Shown: piece after piece, positions 19,164-27,294 of the stretch
How the letters are laid out: every line of letters begins with the position of its first letter
How positions within the stretch are numbered: the first letter of the stretch is position 1
Source of the DNA: Thermoactinomycetaceae bacterium
Lineage (GTDB): Bacteria > Bacillota > Bacilli > Thermoactinomycetales > Thermoactinomycetaceae
Reading direction: 5' to 3'
NCBI GenBank assembly: GCA_025449975.1
Contig: JANWIG010000026.1
Location: forward strand, 35,622 to 99,621
DNA length: 64,000 bases
Position numbers and translations under genes: made by a program
Notes under the pieces: generated by a model
Databases searched by the model: none
What the model was told of the DNA's origin: nothing
Seen by the model: the letters and a program-made list of their open reading frames with translations, nothing else

Positions 19164-21808
19164 ATGGGAAGGATTATCGCAATTGCAAATCAAAAAGGTG
19201 GAGTTGGTGTGCGTCCGTAAGGATCAGTGAATATCGCCTGGTAGCAGGTTAGGATTAGAGAGGGATCCTATGGCTAACTGACTTACCTGAGATGGAAACA
19301 TCAAAGGGGAACATAGCATGTCAGTAAAGCATGTGCTTTGCGAAATTAGCTAGCAATTCGACATGCCAAGCCAACGGAGTGATATGGTTAAAGCTAGACT
19401 GCTTGAATCCTAGTTCCTTGGGCCTGAACCACCGGGGTGTACGAAAGCTAATTGTTACGTACATGGGAGGGATTGCAAAGGATTTTACCAACGTCTTTTG
19501 CACTCTCTATCTCTCCACAGCGTATCGAGCGATACGTAAAAGGAGCGAACGGGGACCTACGTCACTCCCTTCTATATTCACTTGGTCTAAACGGAGACAG
19601 CCTACGGTAAATGATTTATTTTACTATGGCTGCGGAGTCTTCATAGTAGTCTGAGATTGGGAAAGCCAATTACATGGCGAAGGAAGACAGGTTGTCAAGT
19701 GGATAATATTACGGAGGTATGTGAAATGCAAAGCGCCGAAGTAATTTTATCGATACTAGGTCAAAAATCGCGAGAGAATCCCCACTACGTATTTAGACGT
19801 CTTTATCGTTATTTATTTCAACCTGAATTCTGCTTATATGTTCAACAGAAAGCCTCTTTACAAATCGAATCAAGCGATTTGGATCAGTTGATTCAACAGT
19901 TACGTTCTGAACGATACGATCCATCGGAGAAAAACGAAGGTCAGGATGTAGACCAGTTAGTTCAAGAAATGCTTTACTTACTCCTTCTGACTATCTACCA
20001 ACCCCTTTTGGTCCAGATCCGTCAACCCAAAAGAAAGATTCCGGAGCTCTTAACTAGGATCGAGTTAGCAGCGAAAAATTGCCATTGGGTGTTCGGAGCT
20101 AAAATCAAAACCCTTTCGTCTCGCTTTCCTATTGCATTCCTTTTTCAAACGATGAGAGAAAAGATCGAAGATGGTCGTCTATTGGAACTGATCAGGCGCT
20201 TTCTACTTGTATTTCAGAAGCAGGGAGATCAAGGCGAAAAAAAAGAAGCTACAAAGCTATTCTTGTTGCTAAAGGATCTTTGCCTATTATCCTTGGACCG
20301 TTTTATAGAGCAGCTAAATCAGGAATTACTACCCAACAGTCAAGTGAATTATGTCCGCTGGGGAGAAGAATTTCTGATTTTTGTCAAAGGGACGAAAAGG
20401 ATTGCTAAGCAGATGAGAGATAAGATTGCCTTTTTTTTGGGACAAAACGGATTCCGACTGGAAGAGGAAAAGTTGACGGTTCGATCACTTCGAGAGAAAG
20501 GGATCCTTTTTATGAACTATCAGCTGATTCAGTCTTCAAAAGGAAAGCTGCTTTTTCTTATTCCTCACCAAATCATTCAACAACGTTTATCTCCTTTCTT
20601 AAAGAATGGGAAGTCGACCCATCACAGAAGGAGAATTCATCTGCCTGTGCAGGAGATGATCAAGCAGTATAATGATGAAATAAGTGGTCTATATCACTAC
20701 TATCGTTTTGCTCATGATGTAAAAAAGAAATTGGGGAAGTTTCGTTATTATCATTTTGGAAGCTTGCTTAAAACAATTGCTCGAAAAGAGCAATGTTCTG
20801 TTAAACAAGTCCTAAGGAAATACGGTGTTCGTCCAATGCAGAAGGGGAAAGCAACCATCCAAATGAATTACATAGACGCCAATCGAAGAGAAAAAAAGAT
20901 TTCTTATTTTATGAAGCCATTCAAACGAACAACCGACTTGATCGGATCATAAAGGACTGGATTCTCGCAATGGATTTGAGTTGACCTAGTGACAACCGGA
21001 GAGCCGAATACATCGAAAGGTGTACGTTCGGTTCGGAGGGGGACAGATGGAAACCGATGTTTCATCAGGCGCTATCTGTCTACCCTACAAAACGACAACG
21101 GCAATTAATTTAGCAGCTTGCCTAGCTTCCATGGGACGAAAAGTCCTGTTAGTGGATATTGATCCACAAGGAAATACGACTAGCGGATTAGGGATTAATA
21201 AAAAAGATGTACAGCATTGTATCTATGACATCTTAATGAATGAAATGTCACCTAAGGAAGTGATTTTGCCAACCGAAGTTCAGAACCTGTGGATTATTCC
21301 CGCTACGCTTAAACTGGCAGGTGTGGAAATTGAACTGGCTCAGGCGATTTCTCGTGAATATCGCTTGAAGAACGCTTTACAACAAGTTGTCAACGACTTC
21401 CACTATATCTTTATCGATTGTCCACCGTCGCTGGGAATTATCACGCTAAACTCGTTAACTGCGGCTATGACAGTGATCATTCCCATTCAATGTGAGTTTT
21501 ATGCACTGGAAGGACTCAGTCAGTTATTAAATACGATTCGTTTGGTTCAAAAGCATTTAAATAAGCATTTGCGGATTGAAGGCGTCTTATTAACCATGTT
21601 TGATAAACGAACCAACTTATCGACGCAAGTGATGGAAGAGGTTCATAAATATTTTGGATCGAAAGTATACAAAACGATGATTCCTCGAAATGTTCGATTG
21701 AGTGAAGCGCCTAGTCATGGAAAGCCAATCGTGTTATATGATGCAAAATCAAGAGGTGCAGAGTGTTATATAGCTTTAGCGAAGGAAGTGATTCATCGTG
21801 AGCAATAA
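19164..21808 (+). CDS. soj: ParA/Soj ATPase, split by a group II intron (exons 19164-19208 and 21089-21808)
   Basis: Soj is the ParA-type ATPase that with Spo0J and parS controls origin segregation and DnaA activity. Exon 1 encodes MGRIIAIANQKGGVG and exon 2 begins KTTTAINLAACLASMG, so the deviant Walker A box KGGVGKTT is cut between its last Gly and the Lys. Joined, the exons give 254 residues, the usual length, with DIDPQGNTTSGLG and DCPPSLGIITLNSL intact. Without splicing, translation ends at a stop three codons into the intron. ATG 19164 has AAGGGTG six bases upstream. The end overlaps the spo0J start. Confidence 0.95.
19726..20952 (+). CDS. Intron-encoded maturase with degenerate reverse transcriptase domain
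   Basis: The 408-residue protein resembles group II intron proteins at both ends. The N terminus AEVILSILGQKSRENPHYVFRR matches RT0. The C-terminal domain X is well kept (VQEMIKQYNDEISGLYHYYR, then GSLLKTIARKEQCSVKQVLRKYG, about 306-367). The RT active site is not: the YADD box is YVRWGEEFLIFV (209-220), the DIKG..FD box reads GAKIKTLSSRFP (124-135), and the PQGG block is absent. No HNH endonuclease follows. It is probably a splicing-only maturase. ATG 19726 is preceded by GGAGGTATG; an upstream TTG is open but unneeded. Confidence 0.88.
   Translation: MQSAEVILSILGQKSRENPHYVFRRLYRYLFQPEFCLYVQQKASLQIESSDLDQLIQQLRSERYDPSEKNEGQDVDQLVQEMLYLLLLTIYQPLLVQIRQPKRKIPELLTRIELAAKNCHWVFGAKIKTLSSRFPIAFLFQTMREKIEDGRLLELIRRFLLVFQKQGDQGEKKEATKLFLLLKDLCLLSLDRFIEQLNQELLPNSQVNYVRWGEEFLIFVKGTKRIAKQMRDKIAFFLGQNGFRLEEEKLTVRSLREKGILFMNYQLIQSSKGKLLFLIPHQIIQQRLSPFLKNGKSTHHRRRIHLPVQEMIKQYNDEISGLYHYYRFAHDVKKKLGKFRYYHFGSLLKTIARKEQCSVKQVLRKYGVRPMQKGKATIQMNYIDANRREKKISYFMKPFKRTTDLIGS
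21001..21034 (+). other. Group II intron domain V
   Basis: A 34-base hairpin: outer stem GAGCCGAA with TTCGGTTC, inner stem TACATC with GGTGTA, GAAA tetraloop and a two-base CG bulge on the 3' side. The AGC catalytic triad is at 21002-21004. This is the textbook form of the catalytic domain. Confidence 0.96.
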
Positions 21809-22664
21809 GGCATTAGGAAGGGGATTAGGTTCGTTATTTTCAGAGATGGAGATTGCCGATGATGAAGTCGTAAAACATGTCTCCTTAAAAGAGTTACGTC
21901 CCAATCCATATCAGCCCCGAAAGAAGTTTGGAGATGCATCGCTCAAAGAATTGAGTCAATCGATCAAAGAACATGGAGTGATTCAACCGCTCATTGTTCG
22001 TAAGAGTATTCGCGGTTATGAGATCGTTGCAGGTGAAAGGCGCTTTCGGGCTGCAAAGGAAGCTGACTTGGAGAGTGTTCCTGTTGTCATAAGAGAGTTA
22101 ACAGATGATCAAATGATGGAGATCGCTTTGATCGAGAATTTACAGCGTGAAGATCTCAATCCAATTGAAATTGCTCAAGCTTTCAAGAAGCTGATGGAGC
22201 ATCTCTCCCTCACTCAAGAGCAGTTGGCAGAAAAGGTTGGAAAGAGTAGACCTCATGTAACCAACTTCCTTCGCTTGCTGCAATTACCCGAATCGATTCA
22301 AGAATATGTTTCACGTGGAACATTGAGTATGGGACATGCCCGTGCATTGCTAGGGGTCAAAGATTTGGAGATTCAAAAAAGCTTAGTAGAAAAGGTGATC
22401 AAGGAAAAGGCGAGTGTACGGGAGCTGGAAGAGTGGATTTCCAATATCAATCAACAAAAAACAAAAAAAGAGAAAACAAAAGAGAAGAAGACTTTTGTTT
22501 CTCCTGTGATTCGTCAATATGAAGATCTCCTTCAACAATTTTTGAGTACTCCAGTTCGGATTAAACAGGGACGACAAAAAGGGAAGATCGAAATCGAATA
22601 TTATTCAGAGAGAGAGTTGGAACGTCTGATTGAACTACTTTATCAAGATCAGATCATCCGTTAG
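21798..22664 (+). CDS. parB: Chromosome partitioning protein ParB/Spo0J
   Basis: Spo0J is the CTP-dependent clamp that loads at parS, spreads, and recruits SMC. The 288-residue sequence starts MSNKALGRGLGSLFSE (the segment that stimulates Soj ATPase), then has the ParB/CTPase blocks NPYQPRKKF, IVAGERRFRAAKEA and ENLQREDLNPIEIA, the HTH LTQEQLAEKVGKSRPHVTNFLRLL, and a C-terminal dimerisation region. GTG 21798 has AAGGAAGTGA upstream and overlaps the soj stop by 11 bases. A parS-like site lies inside the gene. Confidence 0.97.
   Translation: MSNKALGRGLGSLFSEMEIADDEVVKHVSLKELRPNPYQPRKKFGDASLKELSQSIKEHGVIQPLIVRKSIRGYEIVAGERRFRAAKEADLESVPVVIRELTDDQMMEIALIENLQREDLNPIEIAQAFKKLMEHLSLTQEQLAEKVGKSRPHVTNFLRLLQLPESIQEYVSRGTLSMGHARALLGVKDLEIQKSLVEKVIKEKASVRELEEWISNINQQKTKKEKTKEKKTFVSPVIRQYEDLLQQFLSTPVRIKQGRQKGKIEIEYYSERELERLIELLYQDQIIR
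22307..22322. promoter_or_regulatory. parS: parS site within spo0J (one mismatch)
   Basis: TGTTTCACGTGGAACA differs from the palindromic consensus at one position. B. subtilis also carries a parS inside spo0J. Confidence 0.92.
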
Positions 22665-22748
22665 GAGAGTCACCTAGCTCTTCTAGTCCAGACTTTTTGC
22701 AACTGAATGGGTCTTGCACATACAATGATGGAAGGGATGTAGCAAGAT

Positions 22749-22776
22749 CGGAGGAGTTTGGACAATTACTCCTCCG
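22749..22776. terminator. Hairpin between convergent spo0J and yyaC
   Basis: CGGAGGAGT and ACTCCTCCG form a perfect nine-pair stem with a ten-base loop. There is no T run on either side, so termination is plausible only from position between convergent genes. Confidence 0.4.
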
Positions 22777-22831
22777 GTATTGCCAATTCGTGAACGTTCG
22801 CCGTCAACAATCGATCCGTTGATAGAGAGAA

Positions 22832-23425
22832 TCAGAGGGATATGGGAGTTCGATTGGGTGATGTCGCCATTAAGATGGATGACGCAATCACTTCAGCCAT
22901 TTTCATGACAACGCTTAGGCGGGTATTTTGCAGAATCATATACTCCATAAAACCAGATACATTGACGATTCCTTTGATATGGATCTGACCAACTTCGGGT
23001 AGATCTTTTTTTACACCAGCCCCGGGTTTGATCGGTCCCCATCCTACTTGGATCAACCCGACGCTTTTGTGATGACCGAGGCAAGCATCGATCGCAATAA
23101 TGGGATGATTGGGATAGTATTTATAGATGAAATCAATCGTTTTTTGCAAGTTGAGAGCGTGAACCGGCTTGTCCAATGTCCCAAATACGTTCTTTTGGGT
23201 GGAAGGATGCTTGGCTAAATGGGTTCCGACTAAAGGACCTAATGAATCACCAGTGGAACGATCTGTGCCAATACAAACGTAGATCGGATCTGCTGGCGAT
23301 TGCAAATATTGAAGCGCATAGGCAAGATGATTCGAAAAACGTTGTTTTGCTTGAGGATGAGTATGTTCTATGCGGTAAGGAAGCGTAAAAGAAGGGTGTT
23401 GTGAAACGAAAGGAAACTCGCTCAT
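22832..23425 (-). CDS. yyaC: YyaC family sporulation protein (Gpr-like fold)
   Basis: YyaC (DUF1256) is a spore-former protein related to the germination protease fold. The 197-residue sequence has the family blocks VCIGTDRSTGDSLGPLVGT, IIAIDACLG and KPGAGVKKDLPEVG. In B. subtilis it is next to spo0J, as here, and is expressed in sporulation. ATG 23425 has CGGAGGT upstream. It is convergent with spo0J. Biochemical function is not established by the sequence. Confidence 0.92.
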   Translation of the reverse strand: MSEFPFVSQHPSFTLPYRIEHTHPQAKQRFSNHLAYALQYLQSPADPIYVCIGTDRSTGDSLGPLVGTHLAKHPSTQKNVFGTLDKPVHALNLQKTIDFIYKYYPNHPIIAIDACLGHHKSVGLIQVGWGPIKPGAGVKKDLPEVGQIHIKGIVNVSGFMEYMILQNTRLSVVMKMAEVIASSILMATSPNRTPISL

Positions 23426-24080
23426 GTTTGTACCTCCGAAAAATTCATCCTTATCAGTATATGGATTAGAGGACAGAAATATACATTACTAAATTGGAAA
23501 GTGATCCAATCAGAGAAGGAAAAGCTGACGGAATAAAGCCTTTTCAATATCGACGAATAGTAGTAACAAACCTTGAAGGAAAGCTGATCACGACAAAGGA
23601 ATGAAAATCAGCAGGCTTGAGAGCGAAGTGGAATTGAATGATTTGAAAGCATTGAAAGTAGCGAGGATGGGTGAGGAAAACTTGGTTGGGAGAGTAAACT
23701 TGGCTCGTCACCATTCACTATGTTTCTGCAAGAATAGGTTCATGGTCTCCTTAGTCCATCCATCATTTGTTCATTTCTAGTAATGTAAATCATGACACGA
23801 CAATCATATTGATCAGAGTTTATATCTATAATCAGCTGGATACAAACACTGATTATGTTTTTTTCGCTTTATCCTAGTGAGTTCCTCTTAACTATATACC
23901 CTTAAATATTTTAAAATAGTATAAATTTGGGTAGAATGCAGACATCAGGGATCCTTTTTGATCGTAAAAGGTAGGAGCCTTAGATATAAATCGACATGGA
24001 TCAGCGGATGTAATAAAATTGATTTGTTATTGGGTCTTTGTTTAAGGTAAAAGCAAGATTCTAGAAGAGAGTGATCAACA
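23426..24080. other. 655-bp spacer without a recognisable gene
   Basis: Neither strand has an open frame that looks coding. It contains a plus-strand terminator (23828-23866) that follows no annotated gene and an A/T-rich palindrome near 23910. The B. subtilis counterpart region carries further yya genes, so genes may have been lost here; no remnant is recognisable. Confidence 0.6.
23828..23866 (+). terminator. Orphan rho-independent terminator
   Basis: ATAATCAG (23828-23835) pairs with CTGATTAT (23849-23856) and is followed by GTTTTTTT. The upstream plus-strand neighbour within 1.1 kb is spo0J, and yyaC is on the other strand. Confidence 0.7.
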
Positions 24081-24293
24081 GTGCAAAGGAAACAATTTGC
24101 TTTGGGAGATATTGTTGAAATGAAAAAACCACATCCATGTGGGACAAATGCCTGGAAGGTTATTCGGATGGGTGCAGATATCCGAATGAAATGTACTGGT
24201 TGTGACCATAGTGTCTTGCTACCCAGACGTAGGTTTGAACAACGGATGAAAAGAGTATTGGTATCAGCAGAAGAGCAAAAAGATGAAATTTAA
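24081..24293 (+). CDS. DUF951 family protein
   Basis: A 70-residue protein with the DUF951 pattern: DIVEMKKPHPCGTNAWKVIRMGADIRMKCTGC, then a basic segment ending RRRFEQRMKRVL. The two or three cysteines suggest metal binding, but no function is known. It lies just upstream of ychF in many Bacillales, as here. The start is GTG at 24081, with GAGAGTGA upstream. Confidence 0.9.
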   Translation: MQRKQFALGDIVEMKKPHPCGTNAWKVIRMGADIRMKCTGCDHSVLLPRRRFEQRMKRVLVSAEEQKDEI

Positions 24294-24508
24294 TCTCGAT
24301 GAGAATGATCCAATCATCAAGCATTCCCCAGAAAGAAACACTGATAATGATAGAAAGAATAGAGGTGAACAATCTGCTACTAGGAAACCACATCCATTGG
24401 TGTATATCAAATGGATTCTTAATGGATTTACAAATCTAGCTGAGGTCATTTACACATGTAGTGAATTAAGGCTAGAGTGTCGTTTGGTATGTAGTAGCAG
24501 TTTTTAAG

Positions 24509-25609
24509 ATGGCATTAACAACAGGGATTGTAGGACTTCCCAATGTAGGGAAATCAACACTTTTTAATGCAATTACTCAAGCTGGAGCTGAGTCCGCTAA
24601 CTATCCATTTTGCACCATCGATCCCAATGTCGGGGTGGTCGATGTCCCAGATGATCGTTTGCAGTATTTAGCAAGTATCATCCAACCGCAACGTGTCGTC
24701 CCTACTACTGTGCAATTTGTCGATATTGCCGGTTTGGTTCAAGGGGCAAGCAAGGGAGAAGGGCTCGGAAATAAGTTTTTAGCCCATATTCGTGAAGTAG
24801 ATGCAATTATTCAAGTTGTACGATGTTTTGATGACGAAAATATCACACATGTAGCGGGAAAAGTGGATCCAGAGAGTGATATTGAAACGATCAACTTAGA
24901 GCTTACGCTGGCCGACTTAGAAACGGTTGAAAAAAGATTGGATCGGGTGGCTCGCTTGAAAAAAAGCGGAGATAAGCAAGCTGTATTGGAACATGAAATT
25001 TTGTCTCGGCTGCAAAAAGCATTAACGGACGGAAAACCAGCTCGTTCTGTCCCATTAACAGAGGAAGAGAAATTTGCGATAAAGAGTTTAAACTTATTAA
25101 CATTAAAGAAAATGCTGTATGTAGCTAACGTGAGTGAAGAAGATGTTGCCCAGCCAGATGAAAATCCTTATGTGCAAATCGTTAAACGGATTGCAGCAGA
25201 TGAAGGAGCTGATGTCGTGGCGATCAGTGCCCAAGTAGAAGCGGAAGTAGCCGAGCTAGATGAAGAAGAACGGAGTTTATTTCTAGCAGAGTTAGGGTTA
25301 GAAAGATCCGGACTGGATCGGCTGATCGCAGCGGCTTATCGACTATTGGGTCTTATCACTTATTTTACCGCGGGAGTAAAAGAAGTAAGAGCTTGGACCA
25401 TTCGCTTAGGAACCAAAGCACCCCAAGCTGCTGGAGTGATTCATTCTGACTTTGAACGAGGTTTTATCCGAGCAGAAGTAGTCAGTTTTGAAGATCTACA
25501 GTCAGCAGGTTCGATTGCACAAGCCCGCGAAAAAGGATTGCTTCGGCTTGAAGGGAAAGATTATGTAGTTCAAGATGGGGATATTATTACCTTCCGATTT
25601 AATGTTTAA
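24509..25609 (+). CDS. ychF: Redox-regulated ATPase YchF
   Basis: YchF/OLA1 is a P-loop NTPase that prefers ATP and binds ribosomes. The 366-residue sequence starts MALTTGIVGLPNVGKSTLFNA with the P-loop at 8-16, then has DIAGLVQGASKGEGLGN, a coiled-coil insertion and a C-terminal TGS domain (LGLITYFTAGVKEVRAWTI to GKDYVVQDGDIITFRFNV). ATG 24509 is fixed by the family N terminus, yet no Shine-Dalgarno is seen upstream. A 74-codon frame ends one base before this ATG, so coupling is conceivable. Confidence 0.96.
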   Translation: MALTTGIVGLPNVGKSTLFNAITQAGAESANYPFCTIDPNVGVVDVPDDRLQYLASIIQPQRVVPTTVQFVDIAGLVQGASKGEGLGNKFLAHIREVDAIIQVVRCFDDENITHVAGKVDPESDIETINLELTLADLETVEKRLDRVARLKKSGDKQAVLEHEILSRLQKALTDGKPARSVPLTEEEKFAIKSLNLLTLKKMLYVANVSEEDVAQPDENPYVQIVKRIAADEGADVVAISAQVEAEVAELDEEERSLFLAELGLERSGLDRLIAAAYRLLGLITYFTAGVKEVRAWTIRLGTKAPQAAGVIHSDFERGFIRAEVVSFEDLQSAGSIAQAREKGLLRLEGKDYVVQDGDIITFRFNV

Positions 25610-25612
25610 TGC

Positions 25613-25641
25613 TTGAAGTAGTTTCCCCTTTTTGTTAGAAT
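25613..25641 (+). promoter_or_regulatory. Promoter for rpsF-ssb-rpsR
   Basis: TTGAAG at 25613-25618 and TAGAAT at 25636-25641 are separated by 17 bp, directly after the ychF stop. Confidence 0.6.
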
Positions 25642-25662
25642 ATAGTATCGTGAGTATTTGTT

Positions 25663-25709
25663 ACTCCTTGCTCCAATACCGTTTGGGGCCGTAAAGTCCA
25701 GAAGGAGGT
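25663..25709 (+). promoter_or_regulatory. S6:S18-binding leader RNA upstream of rpsF
   Basis: GCTCCAA pairs with TTGGGGC (25670-25689) around the loop TACCGT, which carries the CCG typical of the S6:S18 autoregulatory leader. An outer stem pairs CTCCTT (25664-25669) with AAGGAG (25702-25707), which is the rpsF Shine-Dalgarno. Binding of the S6:S18 complex would hide the SD. The family is known; the fold here is by eye. Confidence 0.7.
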
Positions 25710-25718
25710 GTCCAGAAG

Positions 25719-26024
25719 ATGCGGAAGTATCAATTGAACTTTATTGTACGTCCAGATGTAGATGAAGAAGCCCTAAAAACAACTCGCGAACGTATTAAAG
25801 CGGTGATTGTGGATAATGGTGGCGAAATCTTAGAGGAACAGGATCTTGGAAAACGCCGCTTTGCATACACCATTCGCCGTAATCGTCAAAAGTATCGTGA
25901 AGGTACGTATACCTTGTATACCTTTCAAGCGGGGAACGATACAGTAAAAGAGTTGGAACGGGTCATTAACATCAATGATAATATCATCCGTTTTTTAACC
26001 ATCAACTTGGATGAAAAGAGATAA
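25719..26024 (+). CDS. rpsF: 30S ribosomal protein S6
   Basis: S6 binds 16S rRNA with S18 in the platform of the small subunit. The 101-residue product has the complete family sequence (MRKYQLNFIVRPDVDEEAL, then EQDLGKRRFAYTIRRNRQ..Y and INDNIIRFLTINLDEKR). ATG 25719 has AAGGAGG upstream. It heads the rpsF-ssb-rpsR operon and is probably controlled by the S6:S18 leader just before it. Confidence 0.98.
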   Translation: MRKYQLNFIVRPDVDEEALKTTRERIKAVIVDNGGEILEEQDLGKRRFAYTIRRNRQKYREGTYTLYTFQAGNDTVKELERVININDNIIRFLTINLDEKR

Positions 26025-26070
26025 AAAAAGAACATAGAAAAGGCAAATCATAGTGAAGGGGAGGAAGGCA

Positions 26071-26538
26071 ATGTTAAATCGGGTCATCCTGATTGGTCGT
26101 TTAACTCGTGATCCAGAGCTTCGTTATACGTCCACTGGGATCGCCGTCACACGTTTTACAGTTGCATGTGATCGGAAGTTTACAAATCAGCAAGGAGAAC
26201 GTGAAACGGATTTTATTCCAGTAGTTACTTGGCGCAATCTTGCCGAGAACTGTGCCAATTACACTCGGAAAGGATCTTTGGTAGGTTTGGAAGGTCGGTT
26301 GCAAGTGAGAAGTTACGAAAACCAAGAAGGTCGTACGGTTTGGACGACAGAAGTCGTTGCTGATGATGTGCGCTTCCTTGAACCCAAAAATCGTGTGGCA
26401 GCAGGACAAATGGATGACTTTTCACGAGGTCATGTCGCAAACACCCCAAACAACTATCAACGTCAACAGCCAATCGATGATCCGTTTGCCAGTGATGGAA
26501 AACAGATTGACATCTCTGATGATGATCTGCCTTTCTAA
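26071..26538 (+). CDS. ssb: Single-stranded DNA-binding protein
   Basis: SSB coats single-stranded DNA in replication and repair and recruits partners with its C-terminal tip. The 155-residue protein has the OB fold (MLNRVILIGRLTRDPELRYT, then FIPVVTWRNLAENCANYTRKGSLVGLEGRL), a Gln/Asn-rich linker and the acidic tip DISDDDLPF. The ATG at 26071 is chosen over the open frame start 18 bases upstream because GGGGAGGAAGG lies just before it and the family begins MLNRV. It sits between rpsF and rpsR. Confidence 0.98.
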   Translation: MLNRVILIGRLTRDPELRYTSTGIAVTRFTVACDRKFTNQQGERETDFIPVVTWRNLAENCANYTRKGSLVGLEGRLQVRSYENQEGRTVWTTEVVADDVRFLEPKNRVAAGQMDDFSRGHVANTPNNYQRQQPIDDPFASDGKQIDISDDDLPF

Positions 26539-26582
26539 TGATATAAACAGAACGGAATTTTTTAGTAAAGGAGGGAAAGAGA

Positions 26583-26810
26583 TTGGCACGTCGTCGTGGG
26601 AATAAGCGCCGGAAAGTTTGCTACTTTACGGTTAATAAGATTGACTATATCGACTACAAAGATGTGGATTTATTGAAAAAATTCATCAGTGAACGTGGTA
26701 AAATTCTGCCGCGCCGGGTAACTGGAACGAGTTCGAAATACCAGCGCCAGTTAACGACTGCAATTAAACGGGCTCGTCAAATGGCCCTTTTACCATACAC
26801 CAATGATTGA
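26583..26810 (+). CDS. rpsR: 30S ribosomal protein S18
   Basis: S18 pairs with S6 on the 30S platform. The 75-residue sequence has the family pattern ([41 protein letters not shown] and [21 protein letters not shown]). The retained single cysteine (VCYF) is as in some other Firmicutes S18 forms. The start is TTG at 26583 with AAAGGAGGG upstream. A strong terminator follows. Confidence 0.98.
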   Translation: MARRRGNKRRKVCYFTVNKIDYIDYKDVDLLKKFISERGKILPRRVTGTSSKYQRQLTTAIKRARQMALLPYTND

Positions 26811-26816
26811 TACCGG

Positions 26817-26846
26817 AAAACAGGGGTAAGTATGCCCCTGTTTTTC
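26817..26846 (+). terminator. Terminator after rpsR
   Basis: AAAACAGGGG pairs with CCCCTGTTTTT and is followed by CG; it begins seven bases after the rpsR stop. Confidence 0.92.
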
Positions 26847-26849
26847 GTT

Positions 26850-27210
26850 TGACACTTCATAAACTTTTGCCGTGGGATTCTCGGTCTTAGCGTCCGCAGT
26901 CCGTTTCCGTTTTGGACATCACCCTAGTTCAAGGCTGTTCCCATGCAGTTAGAATGTACCCACATGGGCGGAACGCCTGTTACCAGCGTTCTAGCTTCTT
27001 TTACTTACTCTCATCGTTTTCCCATTGAGCGATTTGTTCGGCACTCGAATCCTATACCATGACATACCTAGGAATGAACCTCTACAAGCAGGATGATAGG
27101 CGATCATACGTTCGCTTATGAAGAAAATGGTTGCTCTAAGTAATCCATAAAGAGAATTACCGAGCAGTGCTGTCTTTCATCCCACGATGCAAACCATAGG
27201 CTTTTAAATA
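26850..27210 (-). mobile_element. Possible decayed IS200/IS605-type right end
   Basis: This 400-bp stretch holds no gene. On the minus strand it runs through an open but broken frame, then a structured GC-richer segment containing CGGACTGCGGACGCTAAGACC and GAGAATCCCACGGC, which ends AAGTGTCAA near 26850. That pattern is like the right end and omega-RNA part of TnpB-encoding elements as I recall them. No TnpB active-site motif is recognisable and the left end is not found. The identification is tentative. Confidence 0.35.
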
Positions 27211-27294
27211 GCATTTTCTGTAAAAGAAGGAAAAAGACCGGAATTTGTGGAAAGAGCAATAATATGAAGTCTGTTGAAGGGGTGCTTGACGCAA

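Larger units (their letters stand above)
19209..21088 (+). mobile_element. Group II intron in soj
   Basis: The 1,880-base intron begins GTGCG and ends CCCTAC, the usual GUGYG...AY ends. A perfect domain V is seen at 21001-21034, and a domain VI-like stem pairs GACAGAT with ATCTGTC just before the 3' end. Exon sequence GTTGGT before the 5' junction is complementary to ACCAAC at 19487-19492, a good EBS1 candidate at the expected distance; GGTGG further up could pair with CCACC at 19429-19433 (EBS2, less sure). It encodes one protein in domain IV. I could not assign a structural class. Confidence 0.95.

Noticed and set aside
19331..19654. 107-codon frame in the 5' part of the intron
   Set aside because: It lies in structured domain I RNA including the EBS1 candidate and has no SD or family match.
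21020..21088. Separate ParA gene starting at 21020
   Set aside because: The first 23 codons are intron domains V-VI; the true exon begins at 21089 and lacks a start codon.
24283..24507. 74-codon gene between DUF951 and ychF
   Set aside because: Not listed as a gene: weak SD, low-complexity composition and no recognisable family; kept only as an observation.
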